This document shows positions 10,641 through 19,665 of a DNA stretch of 64,000 bases, piece after piece. A program made the translations under genes and the position numbers. Source of the DNA: Anas platyrhynchos (Eukaryota > Chordata > Aves > Anseriformes > Anatidae); NCBI RefSeq assembly GCF_047663525.1, contig NC_092617.1:3476501-3540500 (forward strand), read 5' to 3'. Below the pieces are notes generated by a model, which did no database searches, was not told the origin of the DNA, and saw nothing but the letters and a program-made list of their open reading frames with translations. Positions within the stretch are counted from its first letter, which is position 1. The number at the start of each line of letters is the position of its first letter.

Positions 10641-12100
10641 TGGCATAGAAAATGTTTTAGAGAATGGTATTTTGAGGGGGCATTTTAACAGGAAGACTGA
10701 GGATTGGTTTATCTGAAATGGAAGACTTACCATGATGCTGTGCTTTCAGAGTCTTGGTGTGGAGGAGAGGCAGGTTTCATGACAATGAATTTTCCCGATT
10801 GTAGAGGATATGGAGACTCCAAGATTATTCCAGTGAGAGATCAATATGGCAACAATTAAACTGCAGGCACCTCAGACTAAAGACTGAAACAACAACGTTT
10901 GTTGTCTTCTCAGGACTTATCAGGTCTTTAGGAGCTGCAGCCCCCATGATGCCCTGTACTCAGGAATTGCACAGCTTGTGGGATGGGGTCTGTAAGGAAG
11001 GACTTAGAAGATGCATGGGGACAGAGATCCTGTTTCCAGCAGGGACATAGGAAGGCAGTAGAGATATGAAAAGGGCAGGTGGTGAGAGGGAGCTGCTGCC
11101 AGAAATGCTGTGCAAGGAAGGGCTCAGGCACCTCACTGCCAGACCCTGTAGGGAAGGTGCCTTCCCTGGGACACCCCCTGCTCTCCTCTCCCACCAGCAC
11201 AACCTCTGCCCTCAAGCCCCCAGTTTCCCCAGCAGGAGCTGCCTCATCTGCAAGCAGAGCTGCAGCACAGGAGGGTCTGCTGAGTGTCCGTCTGTCTCTC
11301 CCTGGCCTTGCCTCCCCTGGCAGCAGCACGCTGGCATTCCTCCTGGCTTCTCCAGCTGGCCGTGCTGCTGCTGGTCTTGTTCCCAGGCTGGCTGGGGATG
11401 GGGGTTTCACATGCCCATGGGGTGAGCCCTCGGTGTGTTGGGTTAGAGGGGAGTAGGGGGACAGGGTGAGGGTTCTGGAGATGGGCACTTTGAGCCTGGA
11501 TGTCTCTGCTCTCAGCAGCCTCTTTGTTCTTTTCAGTTAAACATGTGTAGATCTTCCCTGCAGCTCTCACAGGGCATCTGAGACCGCACTTGATGGACAG
11601 ACTGGCTGTCACTCCCTGAAGAACACTGTGCGCTAAAGTGACAGTCCCTTTTTCTGTGATGATGATGATCTGCAAGGATTCACTTTGAGTCCAGCAGAAG
11701 TAACCAGGGTTTGTGACTTGGAAACACTCCTCAGGAGTGGTGGGACAGCTGAAACAAAAAATCAAAAACAACAATTTGAAATAATAATAATAAAAAGTCT
11801 CCACAGCTCTGCTCTGCAGTTTGTTGAACTGGGAGTAATGCTTGGGCAAAATTCTTTGAGATTAGGAGGGAAGTGAAACTGACATTCCCCCATGTTCCTC
11901 TTCAACTCTTGCTGTAGAACAGGACTGATTCCTGCATTGCCCACAGTAGAGCCTCCTGTTCCAACAGACACCCACAGGCAGAATGAATCAGGATGCAAGA
12001 AAGGGATCTGCCAAATGTCTGCCAGAAAGTACACAATATAGGCAATGATTTTAAATGAAAAACTGAATTTGTTTCCCTCTGATACATTTCTTGTACTTTA
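10641..12100. other. No gene recognised (OR2 5' region)
   Basis: Holds G/C-rich sequence (11100-11500) and A/T-rich stretches with ATA repeats near 11780. Several long frames overlap on both strands at 10928-11849, which points to composition and not to coding. No transposon recognised. Confidence 0.35.
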
Positions 12101-12104
12101 TTAC

Positions 12105-12127
12105 TCTCATCCTCTTCTTTGTTCAGG
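12105..12127 (+). promoter_or_regulatory. Candidate 3' splice site before OR2 ATG
   Basis: Pyrimidine-rich tract ending ttctttgttcag at 12126, with 22 nt to the ATG at 12149. Comparable acceptor-like sites precede the other ORs. Confidence 0.55.
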
Positions 12128-12148
12128 ACCACATCCCCAAAAAAGAAG

Positions 12149-13081
12149 ATGCCCAACAGAAGCACCATCACTGAGTTCCTCCTGCTGGCATTCACAGACA
12201 CGTGCGAGCTGCAGCTCCTGCACTTCGCGCTCTTCCTGGGCATCTACCTGGCTGCCCTCCTGGGCAACGGCCTCATCCTCAGCGCCGTAGCCTGCCACCA
12301 CCGCCTCCACACCCCCATGTACTTCTTCCTCCTCAACCTCGCCCTCCTCGACCTGGGCTGCATCTCCACCACTCTGCCCAAAGCCATGGCCAATGCCCTC
12401 CGGGACACCAGGGCCATCTCCTATCAAGGATGTGCTACACAGGTCTTTTTCTTTCTCTTCTTTATAGCAGCAGAATATTCTATTCTCACTATCATGGCCT
12501 ATGACCGCTACGTTGCCATCTGCAAGCCCCTGCACTACGGGAGCCTCCTGGGCAGCAGAGCTTGTGCCCAGATGGCAGCAGCTGCCTGGGGCAGTGGCTT
12601 TCTCAATGCTGTCCTGCACACGACCACTACTTTTTCCCTACCCCTCTGCCAAGGCAATGCTGTGGACCAGTTCTTCTGTGAGATCCCCCACATCCTCAAG
12701 CTCTCCTGCTCAGATTCAGACTACCTAAAGGAAGTTAGACTTCTGGTGGTTAGTGCATGTTTTGCATTAGTTTGTTTTGTTTTCATTGTGGTGTCCTATG
12801 TGCAGATCTTCAGGGCAGTGCTGAGGATGCCCTCTGAGCAGGGCCAGCACAAAGCCTTTTCCACGTGCCTCCCTCACCTGGCTGTGGTCTCCCTCTTTGT
12901 CAGCACTGCCATACTTGCCTACCTGAAGCCCCCCTCCATCTCCTCCCCATCCTTGGACCTGATGGTGTCAGTTCTGTACTCAGTGGTGCCTCCAGCAGTG
13001 AACCCGCTCATCTATAGCATGAGGAACCAGGAGCTGAAAGCCACACTGAAGAAACTGATTCTAGTGGTAATACTTACTTAG
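12149..13081 (+). CDS. Olfactory receptor OR2, family-14-like (gamma-c), intact
   Basis: A 310-residue odorant receptor in one exon, expected in the ciliary membrane of olfactory neurons. A start ten codons upstream is possible, but MPNRSTITEF aligns with all paralogues and follows the splice acceptor. Motifs: glycosylation site N3-R-S, PMYFFL, MAYDRYVAIC in TM3/IL2, three extracellular-loop-2 cysteines, KAFSTCLPHLAVV in TM6 and NPLIYSMRN in TM7. It has one extra residue in the second extracellular loop (SDSDY where the others have one fewer). Its C-terminus is short and different (after MRNQELKA: KKLILVVILT), so the tail has diverged from the OR1/OR3/OR5 type. An ERV begins about 80 bp after the stop and replaces the shared 3' flank. 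Confidence 0.96.
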   Translation: MPNRSTITEFLLLAFTDTCELQLLHFALFLGIYLAALLGNGLILSAVACHHRLHTPMYFFLLNLALLDLGCISTTLPKAMANALRDTRAISYQGCATQVFFFLFFIAAEYSILTIMAYDRYVAICKPLHYGSLLGSRACAQMAAAAWGSGFLNAVLHTTTTFSLPLCQGNAVDQFFCEIPHILKLSCSDSDYLKEVRLLVVSACFALVCFVFIVVSYVQIFRAVLRMPSEQGQHKAFSTCLPHLAVVSLFVSTAILAYLKPPSISSPSLDLMVSVLYSVVPPAVNPLIYSMRNQELKATLKKLILVVILT

Positions 13082-13158
13082 CAATAAATTGGCTATCTCA
13101 CTTTTCTAGTTTACCTCAAGTTAATATCAGGCAATATATGACCTCTAGGTATAGCATT

Positions 13159-13345
13159 TGTCCTTGTTTCAGCTCGGAGAGTGTTAATTTTCCTCCTAGT
13201 AGCTGGTAGGGTGTTATATTTTGGCTTAGGATGAGAAGAGTGCTGATGAAATGCTGATGTTTTACTTGTTGCAGAGCAGTGCTTACAGCTAATTAGAGCT
13301 AATGGTTGTGTGGTATTTAACTGCCGGCCGGGTTAAACCACAACA
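13159..13345 (+). mobile_element. Internally deleted 5' LTR of Lys-type ERV
   Basis: Starts TGTCCTTGTTTCAG and ends GGTTAAACCACAACA. Both ends match the 587-bp solo LTR at 28282-28868, but the middle (promoter region and ATT array) is missing, leaving 187 bp. The primer-binding site follows at once. Confidence 0.75.
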
Positions 13346-13353
13346 ATCCTTTT

Positions 13354-13371
13354 TAGCACCCAATGTGGGGC
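13354..13371 (+). other. Primer-binding site, tRNA-Lys1,2 type (degenerate)
   Basis: TAGCACCCAATGTGGGGC matches the complement of the 3' end of tRNA-Lys(CTT) at 15 of 18 positions. It lies 8 bp after the LTR end. Confidence 0.75.
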
Positions 13372-13462
13372 TCAAAGCGTTGAGATAACGACAGATCTGA
13401 CCAGAATGTGTTAAACTAAAATAAGTATAACTATTAGACCTGCATAATAGTTGCTAGTCACA

Positions 13463-13678
13463 ATGCTGATTGCTTTAATCTCAAGTCTGCTGCACCTGTT
13501 TTCCAAACTGAGTTTTATAGCACGTTACTTTCTGTATGTGCTCCCTGTCATGCTGTTTATACTTTCTGGGCCCCGGTTTAAAATTGTTATGGTACTGTGT
13601 GGTATAACAGTGGCTTATGATATGATGAAATTTCTGGTCATGACCCTAACCTGGTATTTGTACTCAGCACTGTCGTAA
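13463..13678 (+). CDS. ERV leader ORF for a small hydrophobic protein
   Basis: An ATG frame of 71 codons between the primer-binding site and the gag-like region. The product is almost entirely hydrophobic: stretches around LIALISSLLHLF, YFLYVLPVMLFIL and IVMVLCGITVAYD could form two to three membrane helices. A decayed relative sits in the same place in the minus-strand element (about 4900-5250 and its copy at 37100-37420). Retroviral leaders do not normally encode a membrane protein, so this may be a family-specific accessory peptide or a chance frame. No expression evidence. Confidence 0.4.
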   Translation: MLIALISSLLHLFSKLSFIARYFLYVLPVMLFILSGPRFKIVMVLCGITVAYDMMKFLVMTLTWYLYSALS

Positions 13679-14395
13679 ACTCTATACTTTGGAAACCATA
13701 TCTCGGAAACTATTAGCAATTACACCTATTGTTTTTTTTTGTTTTGTTTTGTTTTGTTTTTTGGTCAAGGATCTAATCTGTGGAGGGGAAAGAAGGAGAC
13801 ATTTTTTCTTACTCTTTCAACCTTCCTTTCTCCTTCACTTCCTTCTTATCCTCCGAGCTTGGTACGATAGTTCTCCAAGATGTTGAATATCCTTGGGACA
13901 CTCAGACGAGCATGTTCTTGTTGTTATGTCTCCTGAATGTGCTTCAGGTTTTGTTTAAGGTTAAACAACCACTTAGGAATTTTATCCAGAGATCTGTCCT
14001 GAGGTGGGACACTTGTGAGTGGCAGGGAGTGTGGGAGGATACGGGCAGGTTTCTAGAGCAGTGGGCACTTCCAGTGTTTTGGAAATTCTCCCCTGAACAA
14101 CTGCAAAATCCTAAAAATGGGTAGAATGCTTGAAAAAAGGGTGTCATGACTCTGGCAGTTCCAAAATGACACAAATCACTGGAGTGTGCTGGGGTCTGGC
14201 CCATGCCTATCGAGCTGCAGCTGATACTACTACCAACTTAGTGACAGACCCTGCAGCCACTCCAAGTCCTGTGACAGACCCAATGGCCACTGTGACCCCT
14301 ACGATGGACCCTGCAGCCGCTCCAGCTCCTGCTCCTGCAGCTGCTCCGGCTCCTGTGGCTGGGTCAGAGAAATGAGCTGTAGCACTGCAAGTAGC
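13679..14395 (+). mobile_element. ERV leader/gag remnant
   Basis: Continues the Lys-type ERV. 13930-14150 matches 4600-4860 in reverse complement, and 14190-14375 encodes Pro/Ala/Thr-rich repeats (TDPAATPSPVTDP, then PAAAPAPAP) typical of a gag linker in this family. It ends abruptly beside an OR fragment, so the rest of the provirus has been lost. Confidence 0.55.
13729..13763 (+). repeat. (GTTTT)n microsatellite
   Basis: T-rich run with four GTTTT units inside the ERV leader. Confidence 0.85.
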
Positions 14396-14413
14396 CCCTG
14401 TAGAGAATATTCC

Positions 14414-14536
14414 GTGGCAGTTCTGTACATGGTGGTGCCTATAGCACCGAACCCCCTCATCTACAGCATGAGGAACCAGGAGCTCAAGAAAGCCTTGTGG
14501 AAACATGCTTCTTTGGCATCAATAATGTGCCTATAA
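14414..14536 (+). pseudogene. OR remnant: TM7 and C-terminus only
   Basis: Forty codons plus stop matching the OR 3' end: VAVLYMVVP, then NPLIYSMRNQELKKALWK, ending TAA. Everything upstream of TM7 is missing, replaced by the ERV gag remnant. The tail differs from OR1 and OR5 and resembles the other remnant at 32274 (ELKxALWK). It marks a lost OR unit whose downstream block survives at 14537-15270. Confidence 0.85.
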
Positions 14537-15270
14537 AACGAACAGGACAGACAGGTTTTCTAAAAAACCTCTTCATATAACAGCTTGCAATTCTTCTATT
14601 ATTTTTAAATTATTTCTTAAACTTGTGATTTTGACTGAATTCTACTCATGTCTTCCTGCCTACTAATTATTTATTATCTGTCACCCAATCATCTAATATA
14701 CCTACAGAACTGGGTTCTCTGTGGATAAATAGAATAAAGAAGCTGTGAACTTTGTGGGTGTCAGCTGCCGTCTCTTCCCATCTCCTCTTGAGGGCCAAGA
14801 GCCCAGCTGCCACATGCAGGAGCAGCTCCGGTGGCCCTCGGGGCTGCCCCCCCCTGCCCGCTGGGCTCTGCCTCTCTGCTGCCTTCGGGTCGGGACTGCT
14901 GCTTCCCTGGAGCCATGGCCATGGCCAGCAGCACGACGTGGCCTTTTCACTGCTGCTCTCTTTTGGTCTCCACATTTTTCTACTGTGCTCTTATATTTGG
15001 ATAAGCTGTCAGATCTCATGTACCTTGGTGACAGTCCTGTTGTCTTTGCAGTGGCATCCCTGTGGCTGCAGGCAGCAGCAGGCACTGTGCAGCCCTGGGT
15101 CACAGCTGGCCTCCCTCCTAACACCACAGTAACAAAAGGGGCTGCTCAAGGCAAACCCAGAAGCCTGGATGCCTTTTCCAAAGCTGCTGTCAGGAATATA
15201 GACAAGGGGTTACTCCTTGCTCTTCTGTTTTCTGGGCTTCTTCATGGAGTGATAGACACAGGCTGAAAGT
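14537..15270 (+). repeat. Downstream block of a lost OR (block F)
   Basis: Sequence after the OR remnant; the part 14735-15045 is inverted at 32530-32720, which also adjoins an OR TM7 remnant. The G/C-rich part (14800-14950) resembles the OR 3' flanks at 25200-25390 and 44310-44500. No supported gene, although overlapping frames of 102 to 173 codons exist on both strands. Confidence 0.5.
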
Positions 15271-15800
15271 CCCAGGGGGTCTGTGAACGAACAAAGTGAT
15301 GGACCCAGAGCTCAATTTGTAGTGGCACTTCTCCAAGCAGACAGCAACTGATCTTGGACTCATCAGCACTGGACTGTGCCCCCCGCAGTGTGGGTAGCCG
15401 ATGCCATCCTGGAGAAGAATCTGGAGCTGCCAGAAGATGTCAGGGAAACCCAGGGAAAACGAGCTCAGTGCACAGTGAATAGAAAACTTCATAAAATGAG
15501 TGACCGTCCAATGAAAGTTCTGGTAAAGGAAAAGGCGAATCTGAGGAGTCCATGGGCTAAAGGAGGGCTCTGCAATGCCCTCAAATCTGAGGGGACCATG
15601 TGCTAAGGGGGATGCACAAACCTCCTCCAGTGAGATGCAACTACTGCAGGAGAAGAGGGGAAGGTTGGAGAGACACATGGGACCTGTAGGCAAGTGTGGT
15701 GTGTGCAAAGCATTTGGAGATATATGCAGGGGCAGCAGTGTGAGCCCAGGAGACAGCAGTGAATGGAGCCCACAGACCAAAAGCCTGTCCAAGGTGGACT
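15271..15800. other. No gene recognised
   Basis: Long minus-strand frames continue from 15190 to 15966 but have no family signature. No transposon seen. Confidence 0.3.
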
Positions 15801-16035
15801 GACCAGAGCTCAATTGCTCAGTCTGGTGTGAGCAGGCAGAGGAGAGCTCTGCAGCCCCAGGGCACACAGCAGCCCCAGCAAAGGAGCCTGGCAAGTGATT
15901 GCTTGCAGCCCTGGGGCAATGGCAGTGATCCCATGAGCTGGGTCTGCCTCCCAGCCTGCCCAGCATGGCCCTGCAAAGTGCCCCTGTGCCCCGGGCACCA
16001 CAGCCCCCTCGCTCTGCAGAGCAGCACCTCTGGTT
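15801..16035 (+). repeat. Inverted repeat, pairs with 31490-31715
   Basis: G/C-rich segment (landmark gagctgggtctgcctcccag) present in reverse complement at 31490-31715, nearly 16 kb away. Confidence 0.7.
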
Positions 16036-16319
16036 GTCATGTCAGAGATCTCAAATTTTGACTAAACTCATACCTCAAGGCTGTTTTCAATTTTCTCCAT
16101 AGAGGCAACCACTGCCTCCAAGATGACTGAGGGGAGGTAAATCCTGCATGAAGGCCTGCAAAATGTTAGCCTGGATCCATAGGAGTCATTCTGGAACCAA
16201 CACTTGTACGTTGGATGTACACTTTTGTGGAGGTGCAGAGATGATGGGCACTTGCAGGATGCTCCTACAAAACTTTGTGCCCTTTTCCCTACTGACTACA
16301 ACACCACTTCTGTCTCAGC
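16036..16319. other. No gene seen
   Basis: Short intergenic stretch without recognised features. Confidence 0.35.
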
Positions 16320-16798
16320 AACAGAGTAGCCGGCAGAGCGAGACAGATCCTCTGATTCCATGAAAGCCACCAGAAAGCTGATCCCAATAAGAAAACCAAT
16401 ATGAGGATGACAGGAGAAGCCTGGCCACCAGAGAAGTGAGATTTGGGGGAGGGAAGAGGAGCTTGGGAAGCAGGAATTAACAATTTTGTAGAGGTAAGAG
16501 GTTTCATGTAATATTGATGATGCTTTAAAACTGACTTAAAACAGCCACGTTACTGTATTTTGACCAGTAACCCTAGTCCCTAAACCTGAATGTTGCTCCA
16601 ACACCTTGAGAGAAATCCACTGCTGTAATACCTGACCTCAGAGTATTCCTTCAAGCAGAACACAGCCCATAGCCCCTTTCCCTTACCTTTAGTCTCTTGC
16701 TCACCCTAATCTCTTCCTTAACACTATCATTAAAACACTTTTTTTAACCCTAGATGACTTCTTGGCAGAACTAAAAAAAAAAACAGAAACCATGAAGT
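16320..16798 (+). repeat. Repeat E, left part (interrupted by CR1)
   Basis: Matches 7691-8150 and resumes at 19041 after the CR1 (aagtttgtccatacccc). The empty-site paralogue at about 8150 reads through (accataatgcttgccc). Confidence 0.65.
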
Positions 16799-18949
16799 CA
16801 TAGTGACCATGAAGTGGTTGAGTTCAAAATTTACGGTGACAGAAGGAAAAGTGCCACCAAAACCTCATCCCTAGATATGGGGAAAGCGGACTTCAGGCTG
16901 CTCAGGGAACTAGTCAGCAAGGTCCCCTGGGAAGCTGCTCTTGAAGGCCTCGATGTCCACCAGTGCTGGTCATTCTTTAAGCGATGCCTCCTAGAAGCAC
17001 AAGATCAGGCAATTCCTAAATATCGCAAGTCAGGCAGGCGGGGCAGGAGGCCGGCGTGGCTGACCAGGAACATTCTGATGGAGATTAGACGGAAACAGAG
17101 AGTGTTTCGCTACTGGAAGGAGGGCCAGGTGTCATGGAAAGAATACAGGGATGCTGTTCGTGTTTGTAGGAAGAAAATTCGTGTGGCTAAAGCACACCTA
17201 GAGTTGAAGCTGGCTGTGTCTGTGAGAGAAAATAAAAAGGGGTTTTTTAGATATGTGAATGGAAAAAGGAGAACTAAAGAATACATAGGGCCGCTCCTTG
17301 ATAGGGAAGGTCTCCTCACAGACAATGACATAGGCAAAGCAGAGACGCTTAACGCCTTCTTTGCCTCTGTCTTCAATGCCGATGATGGGCTTCGGGACCC
17401 AGGGTGCCCCGAGCTGGAGGACCGGGAGGGTGGGGATGACAAACTGCCAACTGACGCTGAACGTGTGCGGGATCTGCTACTCCACCTGGATCCCTACAAG
17501 TCCATGGGTCCAGATGGGATTCATCCCCGGGTGCTGAAGGAGCTGGCGGACGTCATCACGGAACCTCTCTCAATTATTTTTCAACGATCCTGGGAGTCTG
17601 GAGAGGTCCCGGTAGACTGGAAGCTGGCAAATGTTGTGCCGATTTTCAAGAAGGGTCAGAAAGAAGAGCGTAGCAATTACAGGCCTGTCAGTCTCACGTC
17701 AGTGCCTGGTAAAATCATGGAGAAGATGGTTCTCGAACGTATTGAGGCGCACCTGGGGGACAAAGCAGTCATTGGTCCCAGCCAGCATGGGTTTGTGAAG
17801 GGTAGGTCCTGCCTAACTAACCTGATTTCCTTTTAGGATAAGATCACCCGTATGGTGGACCAAGGGAAACCAGCTGATGTGATTTTTTTGGACTTCAGCA
17901 AGGCTTTTGACACGGTTTCCCATAGGATCCTACTGGACAAAATGTCCACCATACAGCTAAATAAAAACATCATACGATGGGTGAGCAATTGGCTAACGGG
18001 CAGGGCCCAAAGGGTTATGGTAAATGGGGCTGCGTCAGGCTGGTGGGCGGTCACCAGTGGGGTCCCTCAAGGCTCCATTTTAGGGCCGGTACTTTTCAAT
18101 ATCTTTATAAGCGATCTGGATGTAGGAATAGAAGGCATTTTGAGCAAGTTTGCTGATGACACCAAACTTGGAGGAGTTATGGACTCGAATGAGGGTGGAA
18201 AGGCCTTGCAGAGGGATCTGGATAGGTTGGAGAGCTGGGCGATCACCAACCGCATGAAGTTCAATAAGAGCAAGTGCCGGGTCCTGCACCTGGGACGGGG
18301 AAACCCTGGCTGCACGTACAGACTGGGCGATGAGACACTGGAGAGCAGCCTAGAAGAGAGGGATCTGGGGGTCGTGGTAGACAACAAGTTGAATATGAGC
18401 CGGCAGTGTGCCCTGGCAGCCAGGAGGGCCAACCGTGTCCTGGGGTGCATCAAGCACGGCATCGCTAGTAGGTCGAGGGAGGTGATTGTCCCGCTCTACT
18501 CTGCGCTGGTGCGGCCTCACCTCGAGTACTGTGTGCAGTTCTGGGCACCACAGTATGAAAAGGACATGAAACTGTTGGAGAGTGTCCAGAGGAGGGCTAC
18601 GAAGATGGTGAAAGGCCTGGAGGGGAAGACGTACGAGGAACGGCTGAGGGCACTGGGCCTGTTCAGCCTGGAGAAGAGGAGGCTGAGGGGAGACCTCATC
18701 ACAGTCTACAACTTCCTCGTAAGGGGGTGTCGAGAGGCAGGAGACCTTTTCTCCATTAACACCAGTGACAGGACCCGCGGGAATGGAGTTAAGCTGAGGC
18801 AGGGGAAGTTTAGGCTGGACATCAGGAAGGGGTTCTTCACAGAGAGAGTGGTTGCACACTGGAACAGGCTCCCCAGGGAAGTGGTCACTGCACCGAGCCT
18901 GACTGAATTTAAGAAGAGATTGGACTGTGCACTTAGTCACATGGTCTGA
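16799..18949 (+). pseudogene. CR1 ORF2 (endonuclease end plus reverse transcriptase), one nonsense codon
   Basis: An RNA-dependent DNA polymerase frame of 716 codons broken only by TAG at 17834-17836, where the other copies and family pattern have an aromatic residue before DK. Visible motifs: SDHE at the start, MGPDGIHPRVLKELAD (fingers), [46 protein letters not shown], the catalytic FADD in [11 protein letters not shown], then [20 protein letters not shown] and [21 protein letters not shown]. The C-terminus ends normally (LxHMV, then TGA). Autonomous mobility is excluded by the missing endonuclease and the stop. Confidence 0.92.
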
Positions 18950-19040
18950 ACTTGGGTAGACCTGTGCGGTGTCAAGAGTTGGACTTGATGATCCTTAAGG
19001 GTCCCTTCCAACTCAGGATATTCTATGATTCTATGATTCT
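16799..19040 (+). mobile_element. CR1 LINE, 5'-truncated, best-preserved copy
   Basis: A 2.24-kb CR1 inserted into repeat E. It starts inside the apurinic-like endonuclease at its last conserved motif (SDHE), carries the whole reverse transcriptase, a short 3' UTR and a tail of ATTCTATG units (19020-19040). A 4-bp aagt occurs on both sides (16795-16798 and 19041-19044), a possible target-site duplication. Compared with the other CR1 pieces in the window it is much less decayed, so it is the youngest sizeable copy. Confidence 0.9.
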
Positions 19041-19140
19041 AAGTTTGTCCATACCCCAGCCACAGACCTGACACCCTATGCAGAACACCAAATCCTCCCA
19101 ACAAAACTTTGCTTAATCTCTCACCCAAGAAAGGTGAGCC
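19041..19140 (+). repeat. Repeat E, right part
   Basis: Continuation of 16320-16798 after the CR1 insertion, ending in the cccaagaaaggtgagcc tract that joins repeat B in the intact copies. Confidence 0.6.
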
Positions 19141-19224
19141 CTTGTTCAAGGCCAGTTGGCAGGTAAATTTGGGCAACCTAATCTAATGGAAATTGTCTCT
19201 GTCCATAGAAGAAGGTTTGACTAG

Positions 19225-19665
19225 ACGATCACAGAATCACAAAATCATCTAGGTTGGAAGAGACCTTCAAGATCACCTAGTCCAACCTCTGACCTAACAC
19301 TAAACAGTCCTCCACTAAACCATATCACTAAGTTCAACATCTAAATGTCTTTTACAGACCTCCAGGGATGGTGACTCAACCACTTCCTTGGACAGCCCAT
19401 TCCAATGCCTAACAACCCTTTCAGTAAAGTTTTTCCTAATATCCAACCTAAACCTCCCCTGGCATGACTTTAGCCCATTCCCCCTCATCCAGTCACTGGG
19501 CACGTGGGAGAACAGACCAACCCCCACGTCTCTACAGCCTTCTTTGAGGTAGCTGTAGAGAGCAAAAAGGTCACCCCTGATCCTCCTCTTCTCCAGGCTG
19601 AACAATCCCAGCTCCCTCAGCTGCTCCTTGTAAGATTTGTCCTGGGTTACACGTACTTGGGTAGT
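19225..19665 (-). mobile_element. CR1 LINE 3'-end fragment
   Basis: Minus-strand CR1 end: 119 codons of the C-terminus ([20 protein letters not shown], then [19 protein letters not shown]) followed by the 3' UTR. In plus orientation it begins cacagaatcacaaaatcatc. Truncated but nearly frame-intact. Confidence 0.85.

Noticed and set aside
14190-14375. Pro/Ala/Thr-rich frame as a host mucin-like gene
   Set aside because: It lies within an ERV with LTR and primer site and has a counterpart in another ERV copy (4395-4622).
15190-15966. 258-codon minus-strand frame
   Set aside because: No recognisable domain; compositionally biased; no paralogue support.
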